Below are positions 63,004 to 64,000 of a stretch of 64,000 bases of DNA, in pieces. Under the pieces are notes generated by a model. The model saw only the letters and a list, made by a program, of their open reading frames with translations. It ran no database searches and was not told where the DNA came from. Each line of letters starts with the position of its first letter. The stretch's first letter is position 1. Location of the stretch: positions 24,045 through 88,044 of the forward strand of contig NZ_FQZE01000023.1 of NCBI RefSeq assembly GCF_900141875.1, written 5' to 3'. Source of the DNA: Tangfeifania diversioriginum. Its GTDB lineage: Bacteria > Bacteroidota > Bacteroidia > Bacteroidales > Prolixibacteraceae. A program made the translations under genes and the position numbers.

Positions 63004-63837
63004 ATGAAACTCATACCCATTTCAGCCGAACATTTTCACTGCGACGGCGGCGCGCTTTTCGGTGTCATTCCAAAAGTGCTGTGGAGCAAAGTTTACCCGG
63101 CCGACGAAAATAATTTTACAAAACTGGCCTTGCGTTGCCTTTTAATTGATCAGGGTGACCGCAAAATCCTGATTGAAACAGGAATTGGCAACCACTACTC
63201 CGAAAAACACCTGAAAAATAATGGAGTTACCGGCCTGGACCAACTTGAAAAATCGCTCTCAGAAAATGGCTATTTACCCCACGATATTACCGATGTTTTT
63301 CTGACACACTTGCATTGGAACCATGCCACGGGGGCTGTAAAAAATGAAAATGGCGAACTTCAGCTTCGTTTTCCGAATGCCACACACTGGTGCAGCCAAA
63401 TACAGTGGGAACATTCCAAAATTTCCAATCCACGAGAAAGTGCCGCTTTTCATGCCGAAGTGCTGGAATTTTTAATGGCTACCGGCCAATTAAATCTGGT
63501 TGAAAAGAAAGGTGAACTTTTTCCGCGCATTGAAGTACGCTTTTTCGACGGCCACACGCCGGGACAAATGCTGCCGTTTATTCAGTTTGAAGGAAAAACC
63601 GTGGTTTACACTTCCGACCTGGTGCCCACCGCAGCCAACGTTCCGTTGCTTTGGGTGGCGGCGTACGATTTGAATCCGGTAGAAGTAATGCAGGAAAAGG
63701 AAAAGTTTCTGGAAGAAGCTGCTGAAAAAAATTACATCCTGTTTTTTGAACACGATTTTTACCACGAAACAGCAACGATTGAAAAAGGAGAAAAAGGGTT
63801 CAGGGTGAAAGAAATAAATCCGGTTAAATTGGATTGA
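63004..63837 (+). CDS. MBL-fold hydrolase with altered metal motif
   Basis: The 277-residue protein is a metallo-beta-lactamase-fold hydrolase close to the lactonase/YtnP type: LIETGIGNHYSEKH, then THLHWNHATG at 101-110, a later GHTPGQM, YTSDLVP and FEHDFYHE. The usual HxHxDH is His102-Leu-His104-Trp-Asn106-His107, so the aspartate that binds the second metal is asparagine. The fold and other ligands remain. It may bind one metal or use another substrate. It lies 30 bases after the DUF3810 gene and may be cotranscribed. Confidence 0.88.
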   Translation: MKLIPISAEHFHCDGGALFGVIPKVLWSKVYPADENNFTKLALRCLLIDQGDRKILIETGIGNHYSEKHLKNNGVTGLDQLEKSLSENGYLPHDITDVFLTHLHWNHATGAVKNENGELQLRFPNATHWCSQIQWEHSKISNPRESAAFHAEVLEFLMATGQLNLVEKKGELFPRIEVRFFDGHTPGQMLPFIQFEGKTVVYTSDLVPTAANVPLLWVAAYDLNPVEVMQEKEKFLEEAAEKNYILFFEHDFYHETATIEKGEKGFRVKEINPVKLD

Positions 63838-63857
63838 TTGATGAAGAAAATTTTCCA

Positions 63858-63906
63858 AACTTGCCAAATTTAGCTGAATACGAGAAGTTAACTTGCCGAA
63901 TTTAGC
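63858..63906. repeat. Two 17-base direct repeats
   Basis: AACTTGCC(A/G)AATTTAGC occurs at 63858-63874 and 63890-63906, with one mismatch and a period of 32 bases, about three helical turns. They lie between two convergent genes, or upstream of nothing visible. Role unknown. Confidence 0.6.
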
Positions 63907-63921
63907 CTACCTTATACACAA

Positions 63922-64000
63922 TCATGCAACGTTGTTTAATTGTGCGAGTTGATTCTCAAGAAATTTAATACGCTTTTCTTTAAATGCTGCTTGGTTCTTT
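63922..64000 (-). CDS. Possible C-terminal end of an unknown gene
   Basis: A minus-strand frame is open to the right edge and ends with TGA at 63924-63922. The 25 residues seen are helical and charged (AFKEKRIKFLENQL), like a coiled-coil end. It is too short to identify. It could be chance. Confidence 0.35.
   Translation of the reverse strand, partial: KNQAAFKEKRIKFLENQLAQLNNVA

Overview
The window reads as chromosomal DNA of a marine-type Bacteroidota, most like the Marinilabiliales/Prolixibacteraceae. This is inferred from gene content and promoter style; no 16S rRNA is present. Supporting signs are promoters of the form TTTG-N19-21-TAnnTTTG, few Shine-Dalgarno-like starts, many short lipoproteins and Bacteroidota-restricted families (DUF3810-like, DUF6146-like, DUF5020-like, DUF5683-like), a five-helix SdhC, an OxyR with both redox cysteines, and glycan hydrolases with export signals. 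Both strands are densely coded. I see no insertion sequence, prophage or CRISPR array.

Layout. 1-4 kb: end of a BNR-repeat protein, recX, an AbiEi/AbiEii toxin-antitoxin pair with a visible operator, a decayed PIN-domain gene, and prfB with its programmed frameshift. 4-10 kb: a polyphosphate kinase fused in frame to an ArsC-like domain, a lipoprotein, a TrmH-type methyltransferase, and a two-gene membrane/secreted pair. 10-15 kb: oxyR, tRNA-Leu, tig, clpP-clpX. 15-17.5 kb: a fasciclin lipoprotein, an exported methyltransferase-like protein, and a tiny element made of an intact CAT tRNA, a GIY-YIG nuclease gene and a broken copy of the tRNA 3' part. 17.6-24 kb: a methionine block consisting of a SAM-I riboswitch, an Ile/Thr-rich leader peptide candidate, three genes of the sulfide-plus-aspartate-semialdehyde route to homocysteine, and metH. 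24-34 kb: an AAA/DUF4143 ATPase behind two inverted repeats, a CPBP protease, and a GH2/GH31/unknown operon suited to xyloglucan-like oligosaccharides. 34-41 kb: sdhCAB, a split MetH-like corrinoid pair, a GntP permease. 42-46 kb: an envelope gene cluster with a signal-anchored YidD and several unknown exported proteins. 46-58 kb: housekeeping genes (peroxiredoxin, rmuC, a KAS III enzyme, lpxH, ribF, prmC, ribD, cls). 58-64 kb: a candidate small RNA, an outer-membrane channel/purine permease pair, tRNA-Val followed by a broken tRNA-Val fragment, a dipeptidase, a DUF3810 metalloprotease-like protein and a metallo-beta-lactamase-fold hydrolase.

How it fits together. Methionine synthesis is the strongest theme: the riboswitch-controlled operon makes homocysteine from aspartate semialdehyde and sulfide, MetH methylates it, and a second corrinoid/methyltransferase pair at 38-40 kb offers another methyl-transfer route. 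The most unusual structural signals are two tRNA genes each followed by a damaged 3' copy whose loop carries an inserted palindrome or hairpin, one of them next to a GIY-YIG gene whose stop codon lies inside the tRNA fragment. The 42-46 kb YidD cluster is the best candidate for an undescribed multi-gene system. Functions rest on motifs read by eye; no database search was run.
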